64,000 nt of DNA. Source: Streptomyces sp. NBC_01255 (GTDB lineage Bacteria > Actinomycetota > Actinomycetes > Streptomycetales > Streptomycetaceae). The notes under the pieces were generated by a model, which ran no database searches, had not been told where the DNA came from, and saw only the letters and a program-made list of their open reading frames with translations. How positions within the stretch are numbered: the stretch's first letter is position 1; each line of letters begins with the position of its first letter. A program made the translations under genes and the position numbers. Shown here piece by piece: positions 1 through 7,667 of the stretch. The DNA lies in contig NZ_CP108474.1 in the NCBI RefSeq assembly GCF_036226445.1, positions 8,184,001 to 8,248,000 on the forward strand, written 5' to 3'.

Positions 1-892
1 TCGTCTTGTGGAGGACCCTGGTGTGGGCGACCTGCCGCGCCGGGTGGGCGAGCAGCCGGCTACGCAGGGCGTATCCGCCGGGGAGGCCGGCGTCACGGTA
101 GACGGCGGGACTGTAGAAGGACCCGATGCTGATGGCGAGGTAGCGGTCGAGGTAGGCGCGCAGGTCGTGCCGGGCCGCGTCGTCGAGGCCGCTGCGGAGG
201 AGGCGCTCCCACAGCAGGTGCACCAGGCGGCAGCCGAAGGCGATGTGCCGGGACTCGTCCTGGTGGTGCAGCCGGTTGATGTGCCGGATGGTCGGGTGCA
301 GCCGGTCGTCGGCGGCCAGGTGGACGTTGTAGTGGTCGACGATCTGCTCGAAGATCAGGATCCGGGCGAAGACGAGGAAGTTCTCGATGTCCGGGTCGCG
401 CGGGGCCTCGGGCAGCTTGACCGACTTGTCGGGGTAGATCTTGTCGGCGTACTTGAGGCAGAAGGTGGCGAAGAACCACATGTGATCGTTCTCCTCACCG
501 ACGAAGTGGTGGAAGAACTCGGAGGGCAGCTCGAAACCGGGCGTGTGGATGCGCCGGGTGACCTCGATGAGCAGCTCGCGGATGCCGTGCACGTTGAGGC
601 TGTAGAAGTTGACGCTCTCCCACCTGCTCAGGGCCCGGAGCTGGGCGGGGCTCAGCTCGTCCATGAGCTCCGTGCCGTGGACGGAGAGCAGTTCGGGGGA
701 CATCCACAGGCCGTCGGTGGGGATCGCGGGCGGCCAGTCGAAGGTGGTGAACGGGTTGTAGTAGTCCGCGGTGGCCTTGTCGGAGAGCCGGTCGAGCAAG
801 GCCCTGAACTCGGTGTCGTCGGGGCCTGCGGCCGTGGTGGTGGTGGCGGCCGTCGTCCCGGGCGGGGCGGCCTGGGGGCGCATGGACGTCAT
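1..892 (-). CDS. AurF-type di-iron N-oxygenase, 3' part beyond window
   Basis: Predicted non-haem di-iron oxygenase of the AurF/CmlI family, which oxidises an aryl or alkyl amine to hydroxylamine, nitroso or nitro. 297 residues are visible. The carboxylate/histidine ligand pattern is readable: E92 in 'RWESVNFY', then 'GEENDHMWFF' (E133/E134, H137), 'IFEQIVDHYN', and the closing 'HHQDESRHIAFG' that supplies Glu and two His. There is no signal peptide, so it is cytosolic. The ATG at 892 overlaps the stop of the upstream phosphatase-like gene (ATGA), so the two are translationally coupled. It is the last visible gene of the operon that starts at 7198. The upstream aminotransferase could supply its amine substrate; that is inference. 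Family assignment is firm from the ligand pattern; the substrate is unknown. Confidence 0.85.
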   Translation of the reverse strand, partial: MTSMRPQAAPPGTTAATTTTAAGPDDTEFRALLDRLSDKATADYYNPFTTFDWPPAIPTDGLWMSPELLSVHGTELMDELSPAQLRALSRWESVNFYSLNVHGIRELLIEVTRRIHTPGFELPSEFFHHFVGEENDHMWFFATFCLKYADKIYPDKSVKLPEAPRDPDIENFLVFARILIFEQIVDHYNVHLAADDRLHPTIRHINRLHHQDESRHIAFGCRLVHLLWERLLRSGLDDAARHDLRAYLDRYLAISIGSFYSPAVYRDAGLPGGYALRSRLLAHPARQVAHTRVLHKT

Positions 893-1845
893 CCCTTCCA
901 CCGGACCGATGCCAGCAGGGCCCGGTGGAGTTCGGGAGTGGACGCGGCCACGCAGGACCGCTGGTTGGCGACGCCCAGGTCGGTCAGGACGGTGTCGCCG
1001 AGCGGCTGCCCGTAGGCGTCGGTGATGACCGCCCCGGCCCGCTCGGCGAGGAAGACGGCCGCGGCGATGTCGTACGGGAACAGGTGCAGGACCCGGCCGT
1101 TGCCGACGCGCTCGAACTCGGGCAGCAGCGCCGGATCGTCGCGCAGCAGCCGGTTGCCGATGTCCACGTAGGCGTCGAGCTGGCCGGTGAGCAGCCGCGA
1201 GATCGACCAGGTGGCGCTGTTGAAGACGAAGACCCCGCCGGTGTTGGCCGAGCGGTCGATGAGGTGACCGTACGCCTCGGTCATCAGACGGGCCGGGTGG
1301 CCGTTGAACTCCAGGGACCAGAACATCCGTGCCGGGTCGGTGGTGCGGGTCAGCGCCGGGACGGGGTGGTCGTAGCCGTGCGCGGTGATCCCCGGCGTCA
1401 CGAGGTCTCCGTAGAGGTAGGCGCCCGTGCGCAGTTCCATCAGCAGCGCGTGCTCGACGTCCGCGATGCGCGGGCGCCCCGTCATACGGGCGACCGCGAC
1501 CGAGACGGTGGCCGACTCCAGACCGGCGACGGCGGGCCGGGTGCCGTCGATGGGGTCGACGACCAGCAGATGGGCCGGGTCCGCGCCGTGGTACCGCAGT
1601 CCGCGGTCCTCGGAGTAGACGGCGACGGGCAGGTCGTGGCCGGCGATGTACTTCCAGACGGCTGCCTCGGCGACCTCGTCGAGGCCGAACTGGGCGTCCC
1701 CGCCCGGAGAGAGGCCCCGTACGAGCCGGCTGCCGTGCTGGTGCCGGGCGGCCAGTACGGCCTCGCGGACGGCACCGGCGAGGCCGGTCACGTACGAGCG
1801 CATGGCCTCGGCGGACGGCGGGCCGCCGTGCGTGGGGGCGGTCAC
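889..1845 (-). CDS. Inositol-monophosphatase-like (IMPase superfamily) enzyme
   Basis: 318 aa. Mg-dependent phosphatase fold of the inositol monophosphatase/FBPase/CysQ superfamily. The metal-binding signature 'VVDPIDGTR' lies near residue 110, preceded by an acidic 'YSEDRG' loop. The second motif, normally W-D-x-A-G, appears as 'FPYDIAAAVFLAERAGA' towards the C-terminus. Tryptophan is replaced, so activity may differ from a housekeeping IMPase. The GTG start at 1845 overlaps the aminotransferase stop (GTGA), which fixes the start; the end overlaps the N-oxygenase ATG. By position it should remove phosphate from, or bind, a phosphorylated cyclitol/sugar intermediate made by the ROK kinase of the same operon; that role is inferred. 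CysQ-like PAP phosphatase is the main alternative. Confidence 0.82.
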   Translation of the reverse strand: MTAPTHGGPPSAEAMRSYVTGLAGAVREAVLAARHQHGSRLVRGLSPGGDAQFGLDEVAEAAVWKYIAGHDLPVAVYSEDRGLRYHGADPAHLLVVDPIDGTRPAVAGLESATVSVAVARMTGRPRIADVEHALLMELRTGAYLYGDLVTPGITAHGYDHPVPALTRTTDPARMFWSLEFNGHPARLMTEAYGHLIDRSANTGGVFVFNSATWSISRLLTGQLDAYVDIGNRLLRDDPALLPEFERVGNGRVLHLFPYDIAAAVFLAERAGAVITDAYGQPLGDTVLTDLGVANQRSCVAASTPELHRALLASVRWKG

Positions 1846-3176
1846 GCGGCGGCCTCCTCTGCGAAGAGCGCGTCGAGCCGGTCGCAGAGCAGATCCGCCT
1901 CCTCGCGGGTGAGGATCAGCGGCGGCCGGATCTTGATCACGTTGCCTCGGCCGTAGCGGGAGGTGCGCAGGACCAGGCCGTGGTCCATGCCGCGCCGGGC
2001 CAGTGCCTGGGCTCGTTCGTTGTGCGGGCGCCCCCGGTCGTCGCCGATCTCGATCCCGATCATCAGGCCGAGGCCGCGCACGTCCACGACGGCCTTGTGC
2101 CGTGCTGCCAGCGCGCCCAGTCGTTCCATGATGTGGGCGCCGACCTCGCGGACGTTCTCCAGGAAGCCGGGGCGGCCGATCACGTCCAGGGTGACGACCG
2201 CCGCGGCGGCGGCGAGGACGTTGCCGCCGTACGTGAAGGAGTGGTGGTCGCTGCTGAGCCCGGACATCCGCTCGTCGGCGACGATGGCCGCGACCTGCGC
2301 ACCGGAGCCGCCGAGGCCCTTGGCGGTGGTCAGGATGTCGGGCCGGACCCCGTAGTGCTCGGCGGCGAACATTCGGCCGATCCGGCCGATGCCGGTCTGG
2401 ATCTCGTCGAAGACGAGGGCGATGCCCCGTTCGTCGCACAGGGTGCGCAGGGCGGGCAGGTATCCGTCGGGGGGCACGATGTTGCCGCCGCTGCCGGAGA
2501 CCGGTTCGACGACGACGCAGGCGACGCTGCCGGAACTGGCGTGGTCGAGGAAGTCGTTGATGCGTTCGACGCACAGCATGCCGCAGCTGTCGGGTCCCGC
2601 CTGGCCGTAGAAGCAGCGCAGGCAGTAGGGGTCGGGCACCTGGAGCACGCCCGGCATCAGGTGGGGGAAGGGTTCCTTGCGGAACGACTCGCCCGACATG
2701 GTGGTCGTCATCATGGTCTGGCCGTGGTGGCTGCGGAACAGGGTGACGACGTCGCGACGGCCGGTGGCGAGCTGCGCCATCTTGACCGCGCCCTCGTTGG
2801 CGGTGGAGCCGCCCGACACCTTGAGGTGCACCTTGGTCAGGTTCGGCGGGGTGACGTCGACCAGCCGCCGGACCAGCTCGTTGACGGGGGCGGTCTGGAA
2901 GGTCGAGGTGGTGTGCACCAGCCGTTCGGCCTGGTCGCGCATGGCCTTGACCACTTCGGGGTGCCCGTATCCGAGGCTCAGGTTGAAGGTGCCGGACGCG
3001 CAGTCGAGGTATTCGTTCCCGTCGGTGTCGTACAGGTGGACGCCCTCACCGTGGTCCATCTCGTACGCGGTGACCGGGTAGTACAGGTGCTTCTGTACGT
3101 AGCTCAGGGCATCGCCGCGGACATCGCTCCGGGCGGTGCCGTTTTTGTCGCCCTGGGCACGTATCAGGTCTGCCAT
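1842..3176 (-). CDS. Class III PLP-dependent aminotransferase
   Basis: 444 aa, normal family length. The fold-type I class III signature is complete: 'VFDEIQTGIGR' carries the Asp that contacts the pyridine nitrogen, and 'TTAKGLGGSGAQV' carries the PLP Schiff-base Lys. 'SGGSTANEGAVKMA' is the phosphate-binding loop region. A cysteine-rich insertion ('DPYCLRCFYGQ', then 'CGMLC') sits mid-protein, as in some omega-amino acid transaminases of this class. The ATG at 3176 has an AGGAG ribosome site 5 nt upstream. The gene overlaps the phosphatase-like gene by 4 nt. It probably turns a ketone made by the operon's dehydrogenase into a primary amine, which the AurF-type enzyme could then oxidise. The physiological amino acceptor cannot be read from sequence. 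Confidence 0.92.
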   Translation of the reverse strand: MADLIRAQGDKNGTARSDVRGDALSYVQKHLYYPVTAYEMDHGEGVHLYDTDGNEYLDCASGTFNLSLGYGHPEVVKAMRDQAERLVHTTSTFQTAPVNELVRRLVDVTPPNLTKVHLKVSGGSTANEGAVKMAQLATGRRDVVTLFRSHHGQTMMTTTMSGESFRKEPFPHLMPGVLQVPDPYCLRCFYGQAGPDSCGMLCVERINDFLDHASSGSVACVVVEPVSGSGGNIVPPDGYLPALRTLCDERGIALVFDEIQTGIGRIGRMFAAEHYGVRPDILTTAKGLGGSGAQVAAIVADERMSGLSSDHHSFTYGGNVLAAAAAVVTLDVIGRPGFLENVREVGAHIMERLGALAARHKAVVDVRGLGLMIGIEIGDDRGRPHNERAQALARRGMDHGLVLRTSRYGRGNVIKIRPPLILTREEADLLCDRLDALFAEEAAA

Positions 3177-3286
3177 GTGTCTCCTGTCGACTTCCGTCCC
3201 GCGGACTAGAAGGACGGCGGATGGCGGAATTTCTGGGTTGCGGAACAGGAGGCCTTCCGCTTCCTCCAGGGAATGCGGGACGAAAT

Positions 3287-3811
3287 TCACACGTCCAGGA
3301 CGAAGGTGAAAGAGGCGTCCCAGCCCTCGGGTGTCTCCCGCACGTCCATCAGGCATTCTGGCCGGAAATACTTGTCGAGGTGGTTCCGGCGTTCGCCCGG
3401 GAAATACAGCATCGTGGTCAGGACGATGCCGCCGGGCGGCTGCACCTTCACGTGCACGTGCCGCGTCCGGCCCGGGTACATGGCCGGCAGGACGGTCTCC
3501 AGCCGCCACTGCCCATCGGCGTCCGCGAACTGGTGGCCGCGCAGCCGGAAGCCGTCGTCGTAGACCCCCTCTGCCCCGACCTGCCAGAAGTCGAGCAGGG
3601 TGCCGCCGACGGGCTTGCCTTCAAGGGTGCGTACCGCGCCGTGCAGCAGCATCGGGACACCCTCTTCCAGGTCTCCCCGGAAGGTGGTTCGCAAAGGAGT
3701 GTCGGGCTTGTAGTACGGTCCCTCGCGCAAGGCGGGCGTAGGCGGAGTCCCGTTGCAGCGAACCGTTGGAGTGATCGTCTTCAGGGCATTTTCCGGGCTT
3801 CTGTTCGGCAC
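3287..3811 (-). CDS. Intradiol ring-cleavage dioxygenase-like protein
   Basis: 174 aa with the GTG start at 3811, chosen because an AGGGGG ribosome site lies about 8 nt upstream; a TTG at 3829 would overlap that site. The protein has the family landmarks 'REGPYYKPD', 'LLDFWQVGAEGVYDD', 'LRGHQFADADGQW' and 'MYPGRTRHVHVKVQ', the last giving the two His and one Tyr of the Fe(III) site. It is short, matching the extradomain-free protocatechuate/dioxygenase-like family rather than full catechol dioxygenases with a dimerisation helix. The second iron Tyr is not obvious ('YDDGF' is a candidate). No signal peptide. 110 nt separate it from the aminotransferase; a small GCGGAA/TTCCGC hairpin at 3240-3260 lies in that gap. 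The substrate, possibly a catechol or hydroquinone product of the pathway, is inferred. Confidence 0.82.
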   Translation of the reverse strand: MPNRSPENALKTITPTVRCNGTPPTPALREGPYYKPDTPLRTTFRGDLEEGVPMLLHGAVRTLEGKPVGGTLLDFWQVGAEGVYDDGFRLRGHQFADADGQWRLETVLPAMYPGRTRHVHVKVQPPGGIVLTTMLYFPGERRNHLDKYFRPECLMDVRETPEGWDASFTFVLDV

Positions 3812-3859
3812 GGCGGAATTCCCCCTCAATAAAGGATCATCTTTCTTTTCGACCCAGGC

Positions 3860-3888
3860 AGACTAACCCGCGTCTCCGGCACTGAGAA
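3860..3888 (-). promoter_or_regulatory. Possible promoter before the dioxygenase gene
   Basis: Reading the minus strand, TTCTCA (3883-3888) and TAGTCT (3860-3865) are separated by 17 nt, about 50 nt before the GTG at 3811. Both boxes match consensus only partly. The 231-nt gap between the phosphotransferase stop and this start is the longest gap inside the operon, which makes an internal promoter reasonable. No other gene was found in that gap. Confidence 0.3.
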
Positions 3889-4042
3889 GAAGACCGTGCG
3901 TCGCTTCCCCGCCATTTGTTCGACATGTGTGGCCGAGGTCTGATGATCCTTTTGCGCAGAAGTTGCTTCCTGTGAAAAAGGAGGTGAGTGGGTCGGAAGG
4001 GAGAAAGGGGCGAAGGGCGGCGCGCCACCCGTCCGGTCGTGG

Positions 4043-5041
4043 TCAGTACCGGACGGCGGCGGCCCGGTGCAGCGCCGTGCGGGTGCGGGCGAAGTAGGCC
4101 GGGTCGGGCGGTGCGGTGAGGATGTCCGCGAGCGCGAAGAGGTCCAGCGTCCGGCTGATCCGCAGCCAGTCCCCGGGCAGTCGTCCGCTCCCGGCCCGGA
4201 AGCCCTCGACGAAGCCCGTGGCGAAGGCGGGCGGGTACTCGTGGGCGAAGCGCAGCATGTTCCCGACGTCGAAGAGCGGGGAGCCGCTGAAGGCGAGCTC
4301 CCAGTCGAGCACGGCGGCTACCTCCCATCGCCCCGCGCGCCGTTCGACCAGGAGGTTCTTCGGGTTGAAGTCACAGTGCACCAGGCTGCGTTCACCCACC
4401 ACGGCGGCGAGTGTCCGGGCTCCCTGTCGGGCCAGTGCCCGGAGTACGGCCGCGTCCGTGCCGTTCAGCGGCCCGTCCGCGGCGGCGGCCAGACAGCGGT
4501 CGACGAAACCGGGCAGGTCGCCCAGCGGGGGCGTGCCGTCCGGAGCCGGAACGAGGGAAGGGTCGGCGAAGGCGCCCGGGCGGGGCAGGTTGACCCGGCC
4601 GATCCGCGCCAGCACCGCGCCGACGGCCCGACCCAGTTCCCGAGCCTCGCCGCTCGCCGGTCCGTCGGCGAGGACCTGGCTGAGTGGGATCCCGTCCATG
4701 AACCGGTAGAGCATGGTGGGGCGGCCGGTGGCCCGGCCGTGGGGATCGGCCGCGACCACCGCGGTCACCGGAACGGTGTGGGCCGCCACCCGGCCGAGGA
4801 CGGCGACCTCCACGGCGCAGGTGTTACGTGGGACCCGGCCGTAGTGAGGCCGGTAGCGGCGCAGGACGTAGCGCTCCGTGCCCGGCGCGCTGGCCGGCCG
4901 GGCCGTGAGCAGGGCCATGTCGTTGGTGAACCCGCCGGGCAGCGGGTTCACCTCGTACAGGCGGGCCCCGGGCAGGGCGTGCCGGATCAGCCAGGTGTGC
5001 GTGGCCGGATCGAGGAGGCCCACAGGGGCGGGGCGCGTCAC
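4043..5041 (-). CDS. APH/choline-kinase-family phosphotransferase
   Basis: 332 aa. Protein-kinase-like small-molecule kinase. The catalytic loop 'LVHCDFNPKNLLV' gives the Asp base and Asn, and 'AVLDWELAFSGSPLFDVG' gives the metal-binding DFG-equivalent Asp. The N-terminal lobe has the glycine loop 'LPGGFTND' and 'YVLRRYRP'. Members phosphorylate aminoglycosides, macrolides, choline, homoserine or similar hydroxylated compounds. In a biosynthetic operon it may be a self-resistance or intermediate-masking kinase; the sequence alone does not decide between them. The start is GTG at 5041 with a poor ribosome site. It lies 31 nt after the ROK gene, same strand, so almost certainly co-transcribed. 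Confidence 0.85.
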   Translation of the reverse strand: MTRPAPVGLLDPATHTWLIRHALPGARLYEVNPLPGGFTNDMALLTARPASAPGTERYVLRRYRPHYGRVPRNTCAVEVAVLGRVAAHTVPVTAVVAADPHGRATGRPTMLYRFMDGIPLSQVLADGPASGEARELGRAVGAVLARIGRVNLPRPGAFADPSLVPAPDGTPPLGDLPGFVDRCLAAAADGPLNGTDAAVLRALARQGARTLAAVVGERSLVHCDFNPKNLLVERRAGRWEVAAVLDWELAFSGSPLFDVGNMLRFAHEYPPAFATGFVEGFRAGSGRLPGDWLRISRTLDLFALADILTAPPDPAYFARTRTALHRAAAVRY

Positions 5042-5072
5042 ACCGGCCAGCCTGCCCGGCCCGGGCCCCGCC

Positions 5073-6023
5073 TCATGCGTACGTTCCCTCCGGCGGCCCA
5101 GCGCCTGGGCGTGCGTGCTGCTTCGCGGCAGTGGCCGCGCCGGCGGCCAGGACCAGTCCGCCGGCCGGTCCGGCGAGCCGGCCGAGCCGAGCCGGGACCA
5201 CGAAGTCCTCGGCCGCGTGCTCGGGCAGCCCTGGATAGCCGGCCAGCGCTGCGGACAGTTCGGCGCGGAGCAGTGAGAACAGGCCGGGGAGCTCCGCGAC
5301 GCCGCCGCCGATCACGATCCGCTGGGGCGCGGTCGTGTAGACGATGTTGCGCAGCCCCGCGGCCAGGTAGGCCGCCTCCAGCCGCAGCGCCTCGCGCAGG
5401 GTGGCCCCGGTCAGTTCTTCGGCCGGGGTGCCCCAGCGGGCACCCATGGCCTCGCCGCCGGCCAGTCCTTCCCAGCAGTCGCCGTGGAAGGGGCAGGAGC
5501 CGGGGAACGCGTCGCCGGCGATCCGGGGCACGGCGAGGTGCCCCATCTCGGTGTGGACCAGGCCGCTGACCACCTTGCCGCCGATCACCGCGCCGCCACC
5601 GATGCCCGTGCCGACGGTCAGATAGACGTAGGTGTCCAGGCCGCGTGCCGCGCCCCAGCGGCCCTCGCCGAGAGCCGCGCCGTTGACGTCCGTGTCGATG
5701 CCCACCGGGACGCCGAGTGCGGCGGCGACGGTGCCGGCGACGTCCACCCCGGACCAGCCGGGCTTGGGAGTGGCCGCGAGATGGCCGAACTTCGCGTGTC
5801 CCGGGCGCAGTTCGAGAGGACCGAAGGAGGCGATGCCGACTGCGTCCAGCGGTCCGGTCGCCGCGGCCCGTTCCTCGAAGAAGGCGATGGCCCGGGCCAG
5901 CGTGGGGGCCGGTTCGCCGGTCGGGAAGCGGATCTCGGCCTCGATCCGGTCGGGGGACGAGCCGACCAGGCAGACGAACTTGGTCCCGCCGGACTCGATC
6001 GCCCCGAACCGCGGCGCGCTCAC
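5073..6023 (-). CDS. ROK-family sugar (or cyclitol) kinase
   Basis: 316 aa. ATP-dependent kinase of the ROK family. Seen: the N-terminal phosphate loop 'AIESGGTKFVCLVG', 'GIDTDVNGAALGEGRWG' with the catalytic Asp, 'YLTVGTGIGGGAV' for phosphate binding, and a zinc-type stretch 'HTEMGH...CPFHGDCWEG' as in the fructokinase/mannokinase branch. There is no DNA-binding HTH, so it is an enzyme and not a ROK repressor. The GTG start at 6023 overlaps the dehydrogenase stop (GTGA); an upstream in-frame TTG is disfavoured. C7-cyclitol pathways such as acarbose and validamycin use ROK-type kinases beside a dehydrogenase and a class III aminotransferase, so the substrate might be a sugar or cyclitol. That link is analogy only. 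Confidence 0.9.
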   Translation of the reverse strand: MSAPRFGAIESGGTKFVCLVGSSPDRIEAEIRFPTGEPAPTLARAIAFFEERAAATGPLDAVGIASFGPLELRPGHAKFGHLAATPKPGWSGVDVAGTVAAALGVPVGIDTDVNGAALGEGRWGAARGLDTYVYLTVGTGIGGGAVIGGKVVSGLVHTEMGHLAVPRIAGDAFPGSCPFHGDCWEGLAGGEAMGARWGTPAEELTGATLREALRLEAAYLAAGLRNIVYTTAPQRIVIGGGVAELPGLFSLLRAELSAALAGYPGLPEHAAEDFVVPARLGRLAGPAGGLVLAAGAATAAKQHARPGAGPPEGTYA

Positions 6024-7198
6024 GCGCCCACCGGCCAGCCGTCGGCGCCGACGGGCCCGGAGCACGAGCGGATCACCACCTTGAGCGCGTCGTAGCGGGG
6101 AGGCGGTCCGGGCACGCGGTCGCCGCCGACCGGGTCGGCCGCGTCGGTCCTGCCGCCCGCGTCGGGTCCGCGGGCCTCGTCGCCCCGGATGAGTCCGCCG
6201 AGTGCGGCGAAGGCGTCCTCGTACCGTTCGAGCGGGAACTCGTGCGTCACCAGCCGCTCCAGAAACGGCACCTCTCCGGTCCCGGACTTCGGACCGGAGA
6301 GTTCGACGGCCAGATCCACGGCGACCGGGAAGGTGTCGGCCCGGTAATCACCGGCACCGATCAGCCGGATGCCCCGGTTGGTGAGGCGGAGGGGGCGCAG
6401 CGGCACGGCGTAGGTGTCGTCGAAGCCCATCACCACGATCCGGCCGCCGTCGTCGACCAGCCGCAGCGCCGCGTCGAGGCCGACACCGGTGGTGTCGAAG
6501 ACGAGGGAGGGGCGCTCACCGTCCGACCCCTTCAGCACTGCTTCGGCCGGGTCCGTACCGGCCACGTCCACCACGTGCGCGAACTGTTCGCGGGCCCGCT
6601 TCAGCCGGTAGCCGTCGGGTTCGGCGACGGTGACCCGGCGCGCCTGGCGGGCGGCGACCAGTGCGGTCAGCATCCCGATCGGGCCCGCGCCGAGCACCAC
6701 GACGGTGTCGTCGAAGGAGACGGCCGCGGCCTCGACGTTGTTCAGGACGCAGGCGAGCGGTTCGATCAGGACCGCGCTGCGGAAGGACAGCCCGGCGGGA
6801 ACCCGCACGACGAAACGTTCCGGCAGGGTCACGCTCTCCGCGTACGTGCCGTCCCGGTCGACGCCGACCTCGGTCCCGGCCTTGTGCCGGCAGAAGTTGG
6901 TCGCTCCCCGACGGCAGGGGACGCACCAGCCGCAGTACAGCGTGGGGTTGACCACGACCCTGTCCCCGACCGCGACCGAACGCACCTGTGGCCCTGTCTC
7001 CCGCACCACACCCACCGACTCGTGTCCGAGCACCACGCCCGGCCGGGCGGGGAACCGCCCGAGCAGGATCTTGCGGTCCGTACCGCAGACCCCCGTACCG
7101 ACGACGTCGACCACGACGTCATCACCGTTCAAGAGCTGTGCGGCGGGACGATCCTGCAGTGCGGCGGAGCCGGGACCCACATAGACGAGAGCGCGCAC
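6020..7198 (-). CDS. Zinc-dependent alcohol dehydrogenase (MDR family)
   Basis: 392 aa, cytosolic NAD(P)-dependent polyol/alcohol dehydrogenase. Catalytic zinc site: 'GVCGTD' and 'VVLGHESVG'. The structural zinc lobe is present as 'CGWCVPCRRGATNFC'. The Rossmann motif is 'VVVLGAGPIGML'. The C-terminal ~45 residues ('RGDEARGPDAGG...' onwards) are a Pro/Gly-rich extension beyond the usual end of the fold. The start is GTG at 7198 with GGGGAGG about 6 nt upstream; it is the first gene of the operon. By analogy with sorbitol, inositol and C7-cyclitol dehydrogenases of antibiotic clusters, it should oxidise a secondary hydroxyl to the ketone used by the aminotransferase; this is inference. Confidence 0.92.
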   Translation of the reverse strand: MRALVYVGPGSAALQDRPAAQLLNGDDVVVDVVGTGVCGTDRKILLGRFPARPGVVLGHESVGVVRETGPQVRSVAVGDRVVVNPTLYCGWCVPCRRGATNFCRHKAGTEVGVDRDGTYAESVTLPERFVVRVPAGLSFRSAVLIEPLACVLNNVEAAAVSFDDTVVVLGAGPIGMLTALVAARQARRVTVAEPDGYRLKRAREQFAHVVDVAGTDPAEAVLKGSDGERPSLVFDTTGVGLDAALRLVDDGGRIVVMGFDDTYAVPLRPLRLTNRGIRLIGAGDYRADTFPVAVDLAVELSGPKSGTGEVPFLERLVTHEFPLERYEDAFAALGGLIRGDEARGPDAGGRTDAADPVGGDRVPGPPPRYDALKVVIRSCSGPVGADGWPVGA

Positions 7199-7667
7199 GA
7201 AACCTCCCCATCAGCGTTGGGAAGGCGAAGCTAGCCCAGTCGAACACGACTGGACACAACGCCTCTGAGCCACTTTCGCGACCACGGCTGTCCGAGCCAC
7301 CGCGCGGTGCCTCTGGTCCGGCCGCAGCGCTGACTGGTCAAAGCTCCGTGCGCGACTCGTCCCGTTCCAAGGGCCCACTTGCGTCCAGGCAGTGCCTGAA
7401 TCCGAAATTGGCTCGTAGCAAGCGTCACGGCTGACGACCACGGCAGCGTCAGCAGCCGTGTTTGTGCCCGGGTCAGGGCGCGCGTTCTCTTCGAGGGGTT
7501 GGTCGGCCACGTGCATGCTTGCCTCTGCGGTGGCGATCCCGGCCTCGGAGGCGGGTGCCCCGAGGGCTCGGTACGACAGGGGGCGTGCGTGCTCACCCAT
7601 GCCTCGATACGGGCGAACGCCACGTCGACCCGGGCCTGCTCGCGACGGCCTATCGTGCACGAGCTCG
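7199..7667. other. Non-coding stretch between operon and sortase gene
   Basis: 469 nt. Apart from the operon leader and its dyad I see nothing that can be supported. Both strands contain open frames of 100-150 codons, but their products are low-complexity Arg/Ala/Ser-rich and match no family I know, and none has a good ribosome site. The base composition is slightly less GC-rich than the neighbours. It may hold a decayed gene. Confidence 0.5.
7236..7253. promoter_or_regulatory. Perfect inverted repeat before the operon, candidate operator
   Basis: CCAGTCG and CGACTGG are perfect 7-bp arms around AACA, 38-55 nt upstream of the first start codon of the seven-gene operon (7198). On the minus strand a TAGCTT box directly follows the repeat, so a repressor bound here would cover the promoter. 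The size and the central CG-rich arms resemble LacI- or TetR-type sites. No regulator gene lies next to it in the window. Confidence 0.45.

Noticed and set aside
3975..4100. AAAGGAGGTGAGTG on the plus strand looks like a ribosome site plus GTG start
   Set aside because: The frame ends after about 38 basic codons inside the opposite phosphotransferase gene; no evidence that it is expressed.
7211..7660. 149-codon minus-strand frame between the biosynthetic operon and sortase
   Set aside because: No recognisable family, poor start, and it overlaps the operon leader with its operator-like dyad.
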